Assembly: GCF_019278465.1 (NCBI RefSeq)
Contig: NZ_CP058983.1
Location: 2,293,501-2,357,500 of the forward strand
Source: Tenacibaculum sp. AHE14PA
GTDB taxonomy: Bacteria > Bacteroidota > Bacteroidia > Flavobacteriales > Flavobacteriaceae
Direction of reading: 5' to 3'
Length of the DNA stretch: 64,000 nt
Shown: positions 1 through 9,701 of the stretch, piece after piece
How positions within the stretch are numbered: the first letter of the stretch is position 1
Layout: each line of letters begins with the position of its first letter
Translations under genes and position numbers: made by a program
Notes under the pieces: generated by a model
What the model was told of the DNA's origin: nothing
The model's input: only the letters and a program-made list of their open reading frames with translations
Databases searched by the model: none

Positions 1-251
1 AATATTTCTTTTCTGTAAAATATTAAGGTGATTAAAATCCCTAAAATGAACGCAAATAAAAGTGAATGCGAAAAGCCGCGGTGTCCCCAAAAACTGCTGT
101 ATTTAACTCCGAAACTAAAGCCTATTACATCAGCATCTGGTACTATTGCACAACAAATGCCTAATAAAAGGAATTTCCAATTTACAATCGATTTCGAAAA
201 TCCTTTTCCGATAGCAAACGATGCTAATGCGTGACCAAATATTGAAGCCAT
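1..251 (-). CDS. Metal-dependent membrane hydrolase, YdjM/DUF457 family (partial)
   Basis: This is the N-terminal part (about 83 codons) of a gene that runs off the left edge. Read leftward from the ATG at 251, it begins MASIFGHALASFAIGKG, has a hydrophobic stretch (residues about 25-36) ending in PDAD, then GHRGFSHS and a second hydrophobic helix. The PDxD and HRGxTHS-like signatures are those of the LexA-binding, inner-membrane-associated putative hydrolase family (YdjM, formerly DUF457). The Asp and His residues are thought to bind metal. The substrate is unknown. Family assignment is good; the rest of the protein cannot be seen. Confidence 0.8.
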   Translation of the reverse strand, partial: MASIFGHALASFAIGKGFSKSIVNWKFLLLGICCAIVPDADVIGFSFGVKYSSFWGHRGFSHSLLFAFILGILITLIFYRKEI

Positions 252-310
252 TTTATATTTTTTCTTTATTACGAATAGTAAAATGATGAAATAATCTTTT
301 ATTTAGATAT

Positions 311-335
311 AGGTTGCTTCGTTCCTCACAATGAC
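311..335. repeat. Partial copy of a dispersed palindromic repeat
   Basis: The stretch reads aggttgcttcgttcctc followed by acaatgac. It matches the right half of the fuller repeat at 356-424 (attgcttcgtgcctcgcaatgac) with a few substitutions. It looks like a degenerate half element next to the intact copy. It lies between the partial hydrolase gene and the 3' end of mfd, where no gene is seen. Confidence 0.55.
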
Positions 336-355
336 ACTTTTTATATTCTAGTTCA

Positions 356-424
356 CGTCATTACGAACAAAGTGAAGTAATCTGTGTATTTCTTATAGAG
401 ATTGCTTCGTGCCTCGCAATGACG
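356..424. repeat. Intergenic palindromic repeat with CGTCATT...AATGACG ends
   Basis: A 69-base element starts cgtcattacgaacaaag and ends cctcgcaatgacg, so its ends form an inverted repeat (CGTCATT with AATGACG). Inside, gaagtaatct and agattgcttc form a second, imperfect pair. Elements of this look are scattered between genes in many flavobacterial genomes. It may help terminate transcription of the convergent-side mfd gene, which ends at 431. A related element sits inside mfd (2812-2875). Confidence 0.7.
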
Positions 425-430
425 TTCGTT

Positions 431-3400
431 TTATACTTTTTGTAATATTTTTAAAGCTGTATTTACCGAATCAATTCTAATAAAAGTGATTAATAATCGC
501 AATCCGTTTTTGGTTTTCTTCTCTTTCATAACACAACTTTTCGAGTTCTTTTGAACATACTGTAACATTTTAGTAAATGCTGGTGTTTGATAAAATCCGC
601 TTTGTTGATCAGAAACAAAATAACCAATCATACGTTTTTGTTTTAAAATAACTTTCTCTAAACCAAGTTCTTTGGCCAACCATTTTATACGAACACTGTC
701 TAATAAATCTTGTACTTGTGTTGGATATTCTCCAAAACGATCGGTAATTTGACTTTCAAATTCTACCAATTCTTTTTCTTCGGTTAAGGTTCCTAATTTG
801 TTGTATAAACTTAATCTTTCGGTTACAGAATTTACATAATCATCAGGAAAAAGAATTTCAAAATCGGTATCAATCTGAACTTCTTTTACATATTCTTTCG
901 GTACATTTTCGTCTACCGGATATAAATCTTTAAATTCATTTTCTTTCAACTCAACAATAGCTTCTTGTAATATTTTCTGATACGTATCAAAACCAATATC
1001 ATTTATAAATCCGCTTTGTTCACCACCTAATAAATCACCAGCACCACGAATTTCTAAATCCTTCATGGCAATATTTAATCCGCTTCCTAAATCAGAAAAT
1101 AACACCAATGCTTCAATACGTTTACGTGCATCATCCGTCATCATATGAAATGGTGGCGTAATAAAATTACAGAATGCTTTTTTGTTCGATCGCCCAACAC
1201 GACCTCGCATTTGATGCAGGTCTGATAATCCGAAGTTGTTGGCATTATTTATAAAAATAGTGTTGGCATTTGGTACATCTAATCCGCTTTCGATAATAGT
1301 AGTAGACACCAATACATCAAACTCGTTGTTCATAAAACCAAGCATTAATTCCTCTAGTTTTTTACCTTCCATTTGTCCGTGCCCAATGCCGATTTTAGCA
1401 TTCGGTACCAAACGTTGTAATAAACCTGCAACTTCTTTAATATTTTCGATTCTATTGTGGATAAAAAATACCTGTCCACCTCGAGAAATTTCATAAGAAA
1501 TGGCATCACGAATTGTTTCTTCGCTAAAGCGGATTACACTAGTTTCGATAGGATGACGATTTGGAGGTGGCGTTTTTATTACCGATAAATCACGTGCTGC
1601 CATTAAACTAAACTGTAACGTACGTGGAATAGGGGTAGCAGTTAAGGTTAACGTATCTACATTTTCTTTAATCGTTTTTAACTTATCTTTTACAGCAACA
1701 CCAAATTTTTGCTCTTCATCAATAATTAACAATCCTAAGTCTTTAAAATTGACTTTTTTGTTAGTTAATTGATGTGTTCCTATCACAATATCTACACTTC
1801 CGTTAGTAACACCTTCTAAAACTGTATTACGCTGTTTTGTGGTTCTAAAACGGTTTAGATAATCTATGGTAACCGGAAAGTCTTTTAAGCGCTCTGTGAA
1901 GGTTTTAAAGTGCTGAAAAGCCAAGATAGTAGTTGGAACTAAAACAGCCACTTGCTTTCCGTTATCTACTGCTTTAAAAGCAGCTCTAATAGCAACTTCT
2001 GTTTTACCAAAACCAACATCACCACACACCAAACGATCCATCGGTTGTGCTTTTTCCATATCTGCTTTTACATCTTGTGTTGATGTAAACTGATCAGGCG
2101 TATCTTCATAAATAAAACTTGCTTCTAACTCGTGTTGCATATGCGTATCCGGACCAAAAGCATAGCCTTTTTGTAATTTACGCTTTGCGTATAACTGAAT
2201 TAAATTAAAGGCAATGTGTTTTACTCTTGCCTTGGTTTTTTGTTTAACTTTTTTCCAAGCATCTGAACCTAATTTATATATTTTAGGTGGTTTTCCGTCT
2301 TTACCATTAAACTTCGATATTTTATGAAGTGAATGAATGCTAACATATAAAATGTCACGATCGCCATAAATAAGTTTAATGGCTTCTTGTTTTCTATCTT
2401 CAACATCAATTTTTTGTAATCCTGCAAACTTTCCTATTCCATGATCGATATGCGTTACATAATCGCCAATTTCTAACTTGGTAAGTTCTTGTAAAGTGAT
2501 AGATTGTTTTTTCTCGTAACCGTTTTTTAAGCGGAATTTATAATAACGCTCAAATATTTGATGATCGGTATAACAAACAATTTTATTTTCTAAATCAACA
2601 AATCCTTGATATAACGGAAACACAATAGTTTCATAAGAAACCTCAGCTTCATTATCATCAAAAATATCGTGAAATCGTTGTGCTTGTTTATCGTTAGAGC
2701 AGAATATATAATTGGTAAATCCTTTTGCTGAAAATTCATTGAAATTCTGAATTAACAAATCGAATTTTTTATTAAAAGATGGCTGCGGATGGGTGTTAAA
2801 TCGAATCGTTTCGTCATTCCGAACTTGTTTCGGAACCTCATCTTTATGCGACGCTGAATCAAGTTCAGCGTGACGTACCTTTCCAAAATTTACGGTTGTA
2901 AATTCTTGTAACTGATTACTAATTAATGCACCATCACAAAATAATTCTGATGGTTTTGAGTGTTTTATATCTGTAGATAGTTCATTAAACGATAACTCTG
3001 CTTTTTTATAGAACTTATCTAAATTTTCGGTAAGAATATCGCTGTTTTTTACAAAAATCGCTGTTTTAGAAGCGATGTATTTTAAGAAGCTCTCTCTACT
3101 TTCTTGTAGTGTTTTGTTTTCTACATTCGGCATTATAGAAACTTTCTTCAGTTTTTCTTTAGAAAGTTGAGTTTCTACATCAAAAGTTCGAATACTATCT
3201 ACCTCATCACCAAAAAACTCCATTCGATAAGGCTCATCATTAGAAAATGAAAACACATCGATTATTCCCCCACGCACGGAAAATTCACCAGGTTCGGTAA
3301 CAAAATCTACACGATTAAAATTGTATTCGAACAATACTTCGTTTACAAAATCGGGAGATACATTTTCGCCAACCGTAATTTTTAAGGTGTTTTTTTCGAG

Positions 3401-3811
3401 GTCTTTTTTAGTAACTACTTTTTCGAATAAAGCGGCAGGGTAGGTTACAATTATTGCAGGTTTTTTGCGCGAATTGATTCGATTTAAAACCTCAGAACGC
3501 AACAATACATTGGCATTATCGGTTTCTTCTATCTGATATGGTCTTCGGTAAGATCCCGGATAAAATAACACGTTTTTATCGCCTAATAATTGTTCTAAAT
3601 CGTTTAAATAATAGGCCGCTTCTTCCTTATCGTTAAAAATTAACAAATAGGGTTTATCAGCTTTTTTAAAACTTTCAGAAATAACAAAAGACAACGAAGA
3701 ACCAACCAAATTCGCTATTTGAAAATGGTGTTGTTCTTGTTGAAGTGCATTTACAACCTGCTTTACGTTGCCTGATTGTTGGTAATGATTTACAATAGTT
3801 TGCTTGCTCAA
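431..3811 (-). CDS. mfd: Transcription-repair coupling factor Mfd
   Basis: Mfd removes RNA polymerase stalled at DNA damage and recruits UvrA for nucleotide excision repair. The 1126-residue product has the family's order: a UvrB-like N-terminal part, the CarD-like polymerase-binding domain (YVTHIDHGIGKF near residue 450), a RecG-like helicase with Walker A GDVGFGKTE near 597 and DEEQ near 700, and the TRCF C-terminal domain. The length is normal for Bacteroidota. Residues about 313-333 (RHAELDSASHKDEVPKQV and onward) are not Mfd sequence: they are the translation of an inserted palindromic repeat, which keeps the frame open. The gene follows sbcC by 75 bases and has its own -7 box. The start at 3811 is 16 bases from that box. 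Confidence 0.96.
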   Translation of the reverse strand: MSKQTIVNHYQQSGNVKQVVNALQQEQHHFQIANLVGSSLSFVISESFKKADKPYLLIFNDKEEAAYYLNDLEQLLGDKNVLFYPGSYRRPYQIEETDNANVLLRSEVLNRINSRKKPAIIVTYPAALFEKVVTKKDLEKNTLKITVGENVSPDFVNEVLFEYNFNRVDFVTEPGEFSVRGGIIDVFSFSNDEPYRMEFFGDEVDSIRTFDVETQLSKEKLKKVSIMPNVENKTLQESRESFLKYIASKTAIFVKNSDILTENLDKFYKKAELSFNELSTDIKHSKPSELFCDGALISNQLQEFTTVNFGKVRHAELDSASHKDEVPKQVRNDETIRFNTHPQPSFNKKFDLLIQNFNEFSAKGFTNYIFCSNDKQAQRFHDIFDDNEAEVSYETIVFPLYQGFVDLENKIVCYTDHQIFERYYKFRLKNGYEKKQSITLQELTKLEIGDYVTHIDHGIGKFAGLQKIDVEDRKQEAIKLIYGDRDILYVSIHSLHKISKFNGKDGKPPKIYKLGSDAWKKVKQKTKARVKHIAFNLIQLYAKRKLQKGYAFGPDTHMQHELEASFIYEDTPDQFTSTQDVKADMEKAQPMDRLVCGDVGFGKTEVAIRAAFKAVDNGKQVAVLVPTTILAFQHFKTFTERLKDFPVTIDYLNRFRTTKQRNTVLEGVTNGSVDIVIGTHQLTNKKVNFKDLGLLIIDEEQKFGVAVKDKLKTIKENVDTLTLTATPIPRTLQFSLMAARDLSVIKTPPPNRHPIETSVIRFSEETIRDAISYEISRGGQVFFIHNRIENIKEVAGLLQRLVPNAKIGIGHGQMEGKKLEELMLGFMNNEFDVLVSTTIIESGLDVPNANTIFINNANNFGLSDLHQMRGRVGRSNKKAFCNFITPPFHMMTDDARKRIEALVLFSDLGSGLNIAMKDLEIRGAGDLLGGEQSGFINDIGFDTYQKILQEAIVELKENEFKDLYPVDENVPKEYVKEVQIDTDFEILFPDDYVNSVTERLSLYNKLGTLTEEKELVEFESQITDRFGEYPTQVQDLLDSVRIKWLAKELGLEKVILKQKRMIGYFVSDQQSGFYQTPAFTKMLQYVQKNSKSCVMKEKKTKNGLRLLITFIRIDSVNTALKILQKV
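2812..2875. repeat. Palindromic repeat inserted in frame within mfd
   Basis: This 64-base element has ends CGTCA and TGACG and holds two perfect hairpins: TTCCGAA-cttgt-TTCGGAA and GCTGAA-tcaag-TTCAGC. The ends match the repeat at 356-424. On the mfd strand it is translated as about 21 residues (HAELDSASHKDEVPKQVRND), a peptide that recurs wherever this kind of repeat is translated. It falls in the N-terminal half of Mfd, between the UvrB-like region and the polymerase-binding domain. Confidence 0.8.
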
Positions 3812-3827
3812 CCTTAAAAAATTTACG

Positions 3828-3835
3828 CAAATATA
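3828..3835 (-). promoter_or_regulatory. -7 box of the mfd promoter
   Basis: On the minus strand the sequence is TATATTTG followed by C, a full match to the Bacteroidota -7 consensus TAnnTTTG. It ends 16 bases before the mfd start codon, giving a short leader. No clear TTG is seen at -33. Confidence 0.5.
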
Positions 3836-3886
3836 CGAGTATTATTTCTTTGTATTTAGTGCGTTTTATTCTTTATCTGAATGCTA

Positions 3887-6800
3887 TTATACGATATCAA
3901 CAACACTTATTCCGTTGCTTTTTTTGGTGATTTTAATTTGAGTAGGAATACGTTCTTTTAAATTTTCTACATGCGATATAATTCCGATCATTTTGCCTTG
4001 CGCTTGTAAAGTTTCTAAGGTAGAAATTACCGTTTCTAAGGTATTGCTATCTAAAGTACCAAAACCTTCATCAATAAATAAGGAGTCTATTTTTACATTT
4101 TTACTTGCCAAGTCAGATAATCCTAAGGCCAGCGCTAAACTGATAATAAACTTTTCGCCACCACTAGAGGTATCTACCAACCTTGCTTGATCTGTTTGGT
4201 AATGATCAATTAAATTAAAATTAAGTTCTTCTTTAGGTTTGTACGCTTCTTCCATTTTTAATGAATAGCGCTTATTCAACTTATACAAATGCACATTGGC
4301 AAGATCTAACAAATGTTTTAAGGTTAAACGCTGTACGTACACATTAAACGCATCTTTAGAGTTTCCTATAACTTTAAATAATGCAGCCCAAACACCGCAA
4401 ATTTTTGCTTGTGCATCTATCTTTTTAGATACTTCTTTATTTCGATTTCTTATTTCTTGATCTTTTCTAAAAGCTTCAACTATTTTACCTTTTTCGGTTA
4501 AAAATCCTTTATTTTTTATTGATAAATCTTCTAAAACAGCGTTGTTTTCTATTACTGAAATTTCAAAATCTCGTTGTTTATTTAAGTTTTCAAAAGCTTT
4601 TAAATTACTTTCTTTTTTGGTTTTAAGAGTAATCTTATTTTCTTTAATACGCTCTTTATTTTGCGTGTATTTTTCTATATCTTCTTTAGGTAATAGTGCT
4701 TTTTCAATTTCCTCTTTAGTAGTGAAATCACTTAGTTTTAAATCACTCGTTAAATTTGATGTTAAGCTGGTTAAAACTTTAATTAGCTCCGTTTGTTCTT
4801 TAACTGTATTTGTTTTTAAAGCTACCGTTTCAGTTTTTATGTCCAGATGCTTTTGTAAATCTTTTTTATGATTTTCTAATTTTTCTGTAAGTTGATTAAC
4901 AACCAACTGCAAATGCTCTCTTTTATCAGTAACCGTAACATTTAATGGTAAAATAGCGATTCTTTTTTTAGTAAAATCTTTTATTTTAACATCATTTCCC
5001 TCTTTATTTTTATAGTATTCTTGGTAAGTTTTACCATCTTTTACTTGCAGGTTTTTATTGTTTTTTAAATTATTATTTAAAACAGTAAGTGCTGATGTTA
5101 GTGTATTTAAAACTTGAGCTTCTTTATTGTAATTACTAATAGATGCTTCTATATTTTGAATAAAAACATCTATCGTTTCAACAGATGGTAATACATACTT
5201 ATATTTTGCTAGTTTTATTCTTAAATCATTTTCTATATTACTACAAGTTGTATTTAAACGCGCTATTGCTTGCTCTTTAGTTTCAATCTCGGTAGTGCTG
5301 TTTTTAATATGCTCTTTTTGGGTAGCAACCGATGTTGTTAACGTACCTAAAGCTTCTTTTAAAATATTTATTTTCTCTGAAGCTTCATTTTTTGCTGTTT
5401 GTAATTTTTGAGCAATTTCTATGTTTTTGTTTAAAACTATCAACGCTTCTGAAGTTGATTTTAACGTTGATTTTATTTTATCAACATCGGTTAATTCACC
5501 CTGAATATTAATTTTACTTGCTGATAATTTAAAATCTTCAAGCGATAAAACAATCGCTTTTCTTTGTTTACTTAATCCGTCAATTGCAGTTATTGTTTGT
5601 GCTTTTTTCACCTCTAAACTACTCTTAGAGCTTGAAATTTCCTGTAGTTTTGTTGTTCTTGAATTAAATTCTAATTCGGCTTTAGAAACCTCATTTATTT
5701 TGGAATTATCTACAAACGGATGTTCTTTAGATCCGCATAAACCACAAGGTTCTCCTGATTTTAATCGCAAGCGATCACTTTCGTAATTTGCAATGCTTTT
5801 TTCTAAATCTAAAATTTTTGAAGCATCACTAACTGCTTTTTCTTGATTTTCAAAAGCTATTTTCACCAACTTCAACTCTTCTTCTATTAATTTCGAAGCG
5901 TTTACTAATTTGTGTTGCTCGGCTTCTATTTCCGTTTGTGCAGCTTTGGTTTTAAGGGTTTGTTCAGAAATATTTTTAAACTGTTCCCAATTGTCTTTTT
6001 GTATCAGTAACTCTTCTTTATTCTTTAAAAGTTGCTGAAAATCTTTTTTCACTAATTCATCTGAAATGCGAACATATTCTTTTTCTACCGTTGCAATTTC
6101 TGTTGATTTTTTGGCCAATAATTCAACATCAGTAGTTAAAAGATGCGTGTTTTTTAGAACTTCTTTCTTTTTAAGCGCTACAAAATCTGCATCTTCCTTT
6201 AAAGATTGTTTACTAGCTTTTAAGGTTGTTAATTCTTGTGTCCAATTAGAAATTTTATCAGCAACCTCTTTTAAAAACTTGTTTTCATTTAAAAACAAAG
6301 CTATTTCTTCTACTTTAACCGTCGTTACTGTAATTTCTTTTAGTATGCTTTTTTCTTCTTCTTTTAAACGCTCTACTTGTTCGGTTAATCCTTTAAGTTG
6401 TTGCGTATTTTTTTCTTTTTGAGCTACTTCATTTTTTAATTGTCCGTCTAGTTTTGTTATGAATTCGAACTTTGGCAGCCATTCCGAAAATTCTTTATTT
6501 GCTTTTTCAAACAGCAATTTTTCTGTGAAAACCAATTTTTCTAAACCATCAATTGTTGGTTTTAGTTGTGCTAATTGGTTATCAATATTTTTTAATGTTG
6601 CTATTTTTTTAAGTTGTTCTTTTTCTGTTCTATTTAAATCCTGAATAAGTTCTTTAAACGGTGCTGCTTTTTCATTTAAAGCCAAAGCATCTAGTTCTGT
6701 TTGATGCTTTTTTATATAAAGATCAATGCTTTTAACAGCTTCCTCATACTCTTTGGCCTCTTTAGTTAATTTATCAAACTGAACATACCAATCTGCTATA

Positions 6801-7540
6801 GCTTGCGTAGCTTTTAACTCTTTTTCGATCGTATTAATATCCGAAGTAAGTGCCGTATCTTTTTGTTTTAGCGCTGTTTTTTCTTCTGTTGATAAAACAT
6901 CATCGGCATTAATTTTAGCTTGAATATCTTTTAATTTTTTTTCTTCTTTCGATTTTCTATCTAAAACACCTTGGCCAATTTTTTTATAAATTTCTTCACC
7001 CGTAATTTGCTCTAATAATTTACCTTTATCTGGCCCTTTAGCCGATAAAAACGACGCAAAATCACCTTGAGCCAGCATTACAGATCGTAAAAACTGATTA
7101 TAATCTAATTGAGTTACCTTATTAACTTCTATAATTAAAGCTCGTTTTTGAGTGGCAATAATAACATCGTTCGTTAAGTTTTTTAAACTTACTTCTTCTT
7201 TGGCATTCTTATATTTTTTTCCTAATTTATCAGCAATTCTAATTCCCCAAAAAGCTTCATAAATAAAATTATTGTTTTCGAAAGTAACTCTACTAAAAGC
7301 ATCATTTGCACTGTGACTTACCACATCTATCAACGAACCTTTTGTACCACTAAAACGTGGAACATTATGATATAATGCAATCGTTATAGCGTCTAAAATA
7401 GTCGTTTTTCCTGCACCAGTAGAACCTGTAATGGCAAATAAACCAACATCCTTAAATTGCTCATTTTCAAAATCGATTACAATAGGTGCATCTGATTTTA
7501 AAGAATTTATATTTTGTAATTCTATTTTTAATATTTTCAT
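3887..7540 (-). CDS. sbcC: Exonuclease subunit SbcC (Rad50-like ATPase)
   Basis: SbcC is the ATPase arm of the SbcCD nuclease, which opens hairpins and trims blocked DNA ends. The 1217-residue product has a Walker A motif GSTGAGKTT at about residues 39-47, a Q-loop segment (SVMLAQGDFASFL), two long coiled-coil stretches, a zinc hook CGLC near residue 596, and at the C-terminus the ABC signature (SSGGEKF) and Walker B LFIDEGFG near 1157. This is the SMC/Rad50 plan in full. It lies 12 bases after sbcD, so the two are surely co-transcribed. Rad50-type proteins are long and variable in the coils, and nothing looks truncated. Confidence 0.95.
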   Translation of the reverse strand: MKILKIELQNINSLKSDAPIVIDFENEQFKDVGLFAITGSTGAGKTTILDAITIALYHNVPRFSGTKGSLIDVVSHSANDAFSRVTFENNNFIYEAFWGIRIADKLGKKYKNAKEEVSLKNLTNDVIIATQKRALIIEVNKVTQLDYNQFLRSVMLAQGDFASFLSAKGPDKGKLLEQITGEEIYKKIGQGVLDRKSKEEKKLKDIQAKINADDVLSTEEKTALKQKDTALTSDINTIEKELKATQAIADWYVQFDKLTKEAKEYEEAVKSIDLYIKKHQTELDALALNEKAAPFKELIQDLNRTEKEQLKKIATLKNIDNQLAQLKPTIDGLEKLVFTEKLLFEKANKEFSEWLPKFEFITKLDGQLKNEVAQKEKNTQQLKGLTEQVERLKEEEKSILKEITVTTVKVEEIALFLNENKFLKEVADKISNWTQELTTLKASKQSLKEDADFVALKKKEVLKNTHLLTTDVELLAKKSTEIATVEKEYVRISDELVKKDFQQLLKNKEELLIQKDNWEQFKNISEQTLKTKAAQTEIEAEQHKLVNASKLIEEELKLVKIAFENQEKAVSDASKILDLEKSIANYESDRLRLKSGEPCGLCGSKEHPFVDNSKINEVSKAELEFNSRTTKLQEISSSKSSLEVKKAQTITAIDGLSKQRKAIVLSLEDFKLSASKINIQGELTDVDKIKSTLKSTSEALIVLNKNIEIAQKLQTAKNEASEKINILKEALGTLTTSVATQKEHIKNSTTEIETKEQAIARLNTTCSNIENDLRIKLAKYKYVLPSVETIDVFIQNIEASISNYNKEAQVLNTLTSALTVLNNNLKNNKNLQVKDGKTYQEYYKNKEGNDVKIKDFTKKRIAILPLNVTVTDKREHLQLVVNQLTEKLENHKKDLQKHLDIKTETVALKTNTVKEQTELIKVLTSLTSNLTSDLKLSDFTTKEEIEKALLPKEDIEKYTQNKERIKENKITLKTKKESNLKAFENLNKQRDFEISVIENNAVLEDLSIKNKGFLTEKGKIVEAFRKDQEIRNRNKEVSKKIDAQAKICGVWAALFKVIGNSKDAFNVYVQRLTLKHLLDLANVHLYKLNKRYSLKMEEAYKPKEELNFNLIDHYQTDQARLVDTSSGGEKFIISLALALGLSDLASKNVKIDSLFIDEGFGTLDSNTLETVISTLETLQAQGKMIGIISHVENLKERIPTQIKITKKSNGISVVDIV

Positions 7541-7552
7541 ATCAATATATAA

Positions 7553-8755
7553 TTATTGATTTTTAACAACTTGTAATACTTCATTAAAGGCATCCCAAAC
7601 TTCCGGATTTTCCTTTAAATCAAAATCCATTTCTTCGCATTTTAACCTAAAAACTTCGGTTGGTAATAATTCTTTAATCGATTTTGTATTTTCTAGCAAT
7701 TCTTCAATTCCTTGTGTTTTTCGTTGTTTTTTTAAAGAGGTTTTTAATATTTCGAAGCAATATTTTTCAGCAGCTGTTTTTAGCTCTTCTGTATTTATGG
7801 TGTTATTTTCATTTAAAACAATTTCTAGCCAAGGTGTTAATTTATAAGGATTAGAAGTAATACTCGAAAACCCATCAATACATTCGGTCATGGTTCCCGT
7901 TAATTTATAAAACTCTCTAAAACGTGGAACCAAAACATCTTCAATAGCATTTATTTCATTGTTTTTGGTAGTTAAAACCAGTACTTTTTTATCGTAGTTA
8001 ATTTCACTAAAACTTAAAATATTTGGAGAACCAGAGTATCTTACTTTGTCATTTCCACCAATTATTTGTGGTCTATGTAAATGCCCCAAAGCGATGTAAT
8101 TAAAATATGTAGGGAAATCTGCTGCACCAATATGTCCTAAAGTACCAACATAAATATTTTGTTCACTATCAGAAACCGAACCACCTGTTGCAAATAAATG
8201 TCCCATTGCAATAACGGGTGCATTGCTTGTATTTATTAATTCGCATTGTGCTGCAACTAACTGATAATGGTTAATTAAAGCTGTTTTATACTTATCTGTA
8301 AGCTCATTAAAAGATTCTCCTGCTACGGCTCTTCTAATATCTCCATCACGCAAATAGGGTACTGCACCAACGATAATTTTTTCATCATTTATATCAATTT
8401 CGAAAACTTCATCTTCAATGTTTTCTGTTGCTTTACCAACAACTTTTATAGACAATGCATCTAATATATGTTTTGGTGCATTTAAAGTTCCTGGAGAATC
8501 GTGATTACCGCCAGTAATAATAATAGATTTACAACTGGTTACTTTTAATTTTACCAAAAAGCTGTAATACATCTCTAAACTTTGGTTAGATGGTGAACCG
8601 GTATCAAATATATCTCCTGAAATTAATAATACATCAATTTTTTGATCGATAATATAGTTTTCAATCCAATTTAAAAACAAGGTTTGTTCTTCTAATTGTG
8701 ATTGTTCATGTAATCTATGACCTAAATGCCAATCGGCAGTATGAAGTATTTTCAT
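7553..8755 (-). CDS. sbcD: Exonuclease subunit SbcD (Mre11-like nuclease)
   Basis: SbcD is the metallo-phosphoesterase subunit of SbcCD, homologous to Mre11. Visible metal-binding motifs are TADWHLGH (Asp8, His10), SGDIFD (Asp48), GGNHD (Asn84, His85, Asp86) and a later GHLHRP. The 400-residue length is usual. The C-terminal part (capping domain, SbcD_C) follows from about residue 270. It is the first gene of the leftward sbcD-sbcC pair; mfd follows with its own promoter signal. The upstream gap of 457 bases separates it from the divergent TerB-like gene. Confidence 0.95.
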   Translation of the reverse strand: MKILHTADWHLGHRLHEQSQLEEQTLFLNWIENYIIDQKIDVLLISGDIFDTGSPSNQSLEMYYSFLVKLKVTSCKSIIITGGNHDSPGTLNAPKHILDALSIKVVGKATENIEDEVFEIDINDEKIIVGAVPYLRDGDIRRAVAGESFNELTDKYKTALINHYQLVAAQCELINTSNAPVIAMGHLFATGGSVSDSEQNIYVGTLGHIGAADFPTYFNYIALGHLHRPQIIGGNDKVRYSGSPNILSFSEINYDKKVLVLTTKNNEINAIEDVLVPRFREFYKLTGTMTECIDGFSSITSNPYKLTPWLEIVLNENNTINTEELKTAAEKYCFEILKTSLKKQRKTQGIEELLENTKSIKELLPTEVFRLKCEEMDFDLKENPEVWDAFNEVLQVVKNQ

Positions 8756-9212
8756 TTAATATGTTTTTAAAACTTAAAAGCAACTTATAAATTAAGAAGG
8801 TAAAAACTTTATCATTTATAATTTGTAAAAATAAAGACTAGGAATAGTAAACCATTACTTTTTCAGTTTTTCATTTCTAAAACTACACATAAATTAAAAA
8901 ATAATTTTATTGTTTTATGAATTTCCATATTTATTAACTTCATGTTAAAATTACATGTTTAAATCATGTTTTAACAGCTCTTTATGTCTCATCCAAGCAA
9001 TCCGTAAGGTTGTTTTTTTTAATGTATTAAAACCGTTTATCTGACGCTGTTTTTAATTGATATTAATTATATAAACACTTAAAATTATAAAAAAAAATAA
9101 TAGTAAGTTTTATCTTTATTTCTTAACTTTCGTAAAAGGTTTATCGTAACTTTTTTTTCATCTTTGCCCTATAAAAGAGTAAAGGTTATTTTTAATTATT
9201 AAAACATAAAAA
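8756..9212. other. Intergenic gap between divergent sbcD and the TerB-like gene
   Basis: There is no open reading frame of note and no RNA gene in these 457 bases. It is very AT-rich. Three CATGTT words occur at 8941, 8954 and 8965, inside an inverted pair GTTAAAA (8944-8950) and TTTTAAC (8969-8975), which might be a regulator site. It must hold promoters for both flanking genes, but I see no full TAnnTTTG box in a convincing position; CATCTTTGC near 9160 is one base off. Confidence 0.4.
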
Positions 9213-9647
9213 ATGTCAATATCAGATTTATATTCAAGTGGAAAACACAAACAAGAAATTGGGCAATTTGCCAGCGTTGTAAAAATTGCTAAGTCAGATG
9301 GTATTATTGCTGAAGGTGAACAAAAGTTATTAGATAGGGCTGCAAAAAGATTACATATTGATGAAACGGAATATGCAATCATTTTAAAAAATCCAGAAAA
9401 GTTTCCAGTTAATCCACCTGCAAGTTACGACGAACGTATTGAGCGTTTATACCGTTTAACTAAAATGGTTTTTGCTGATGAACATATAGATATGGCACAA
9501 ATAAAATTAATGCAAAAAACTGCCATTGCCTTAAATTTTTCTTCAGATAATGTAGAGAAAGTTTGTGATGAAGCTGTTCACCTAGTTATGAACGACAATG
9601 ATTTGGATACATTTACAATTGCAATTAAAAAAGTAAATGCTATTTAA
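9213..9647 (+). CDS. TerB-family protein
   Basis: This is a 144-residue, all-helical protein of the tellurite-resistance TerB family. Two acidic helix starts mark the family's repeats: AKSDGIIAEGEQKLL (about residues 25-40) and FADEHIDMAQIKLMQ (about 89-103), which in TerB proteins can bind divalent metal. It stands alone here, without terC, terD or terZ genes, so a role in tellurite resistance is not implied. A general stress or metal-related role is more likely but not shown. The start is the first ATG, with an A-rich leader. Confidence 0.8.
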   Translation: MSISDLYSSGKHKQEIGQFASVVKIAKSDGIIAEGEQKLLDRAAKRLHIDETEYAIILKNPEKFPVNPPASYDERIERLYRLTKMVFADEHIDMAQIKLMQKTAIALNFSSDNVEKVCDEAVHLVMNDNDLDTFTIAIKKVNAI

Positions 9648-9701
9648 AATACCTATACTAAATTGCAGTTAATCAAGTTATTATTATAAACGCTCCCACT
9701 T

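Noticed and set aside
28..234. Rightward open frame of 68 codons at the left edge
   Set aside because: The opposite strand codes for the YdjM/DUF457 hydrolase with clear motifs; the rightward frame is its antisense shadow.
9213..9647. A tellurite-resistance operon
   Set aside because: Only a single TerB-like domain protein is present; no terC, terD or terZ.
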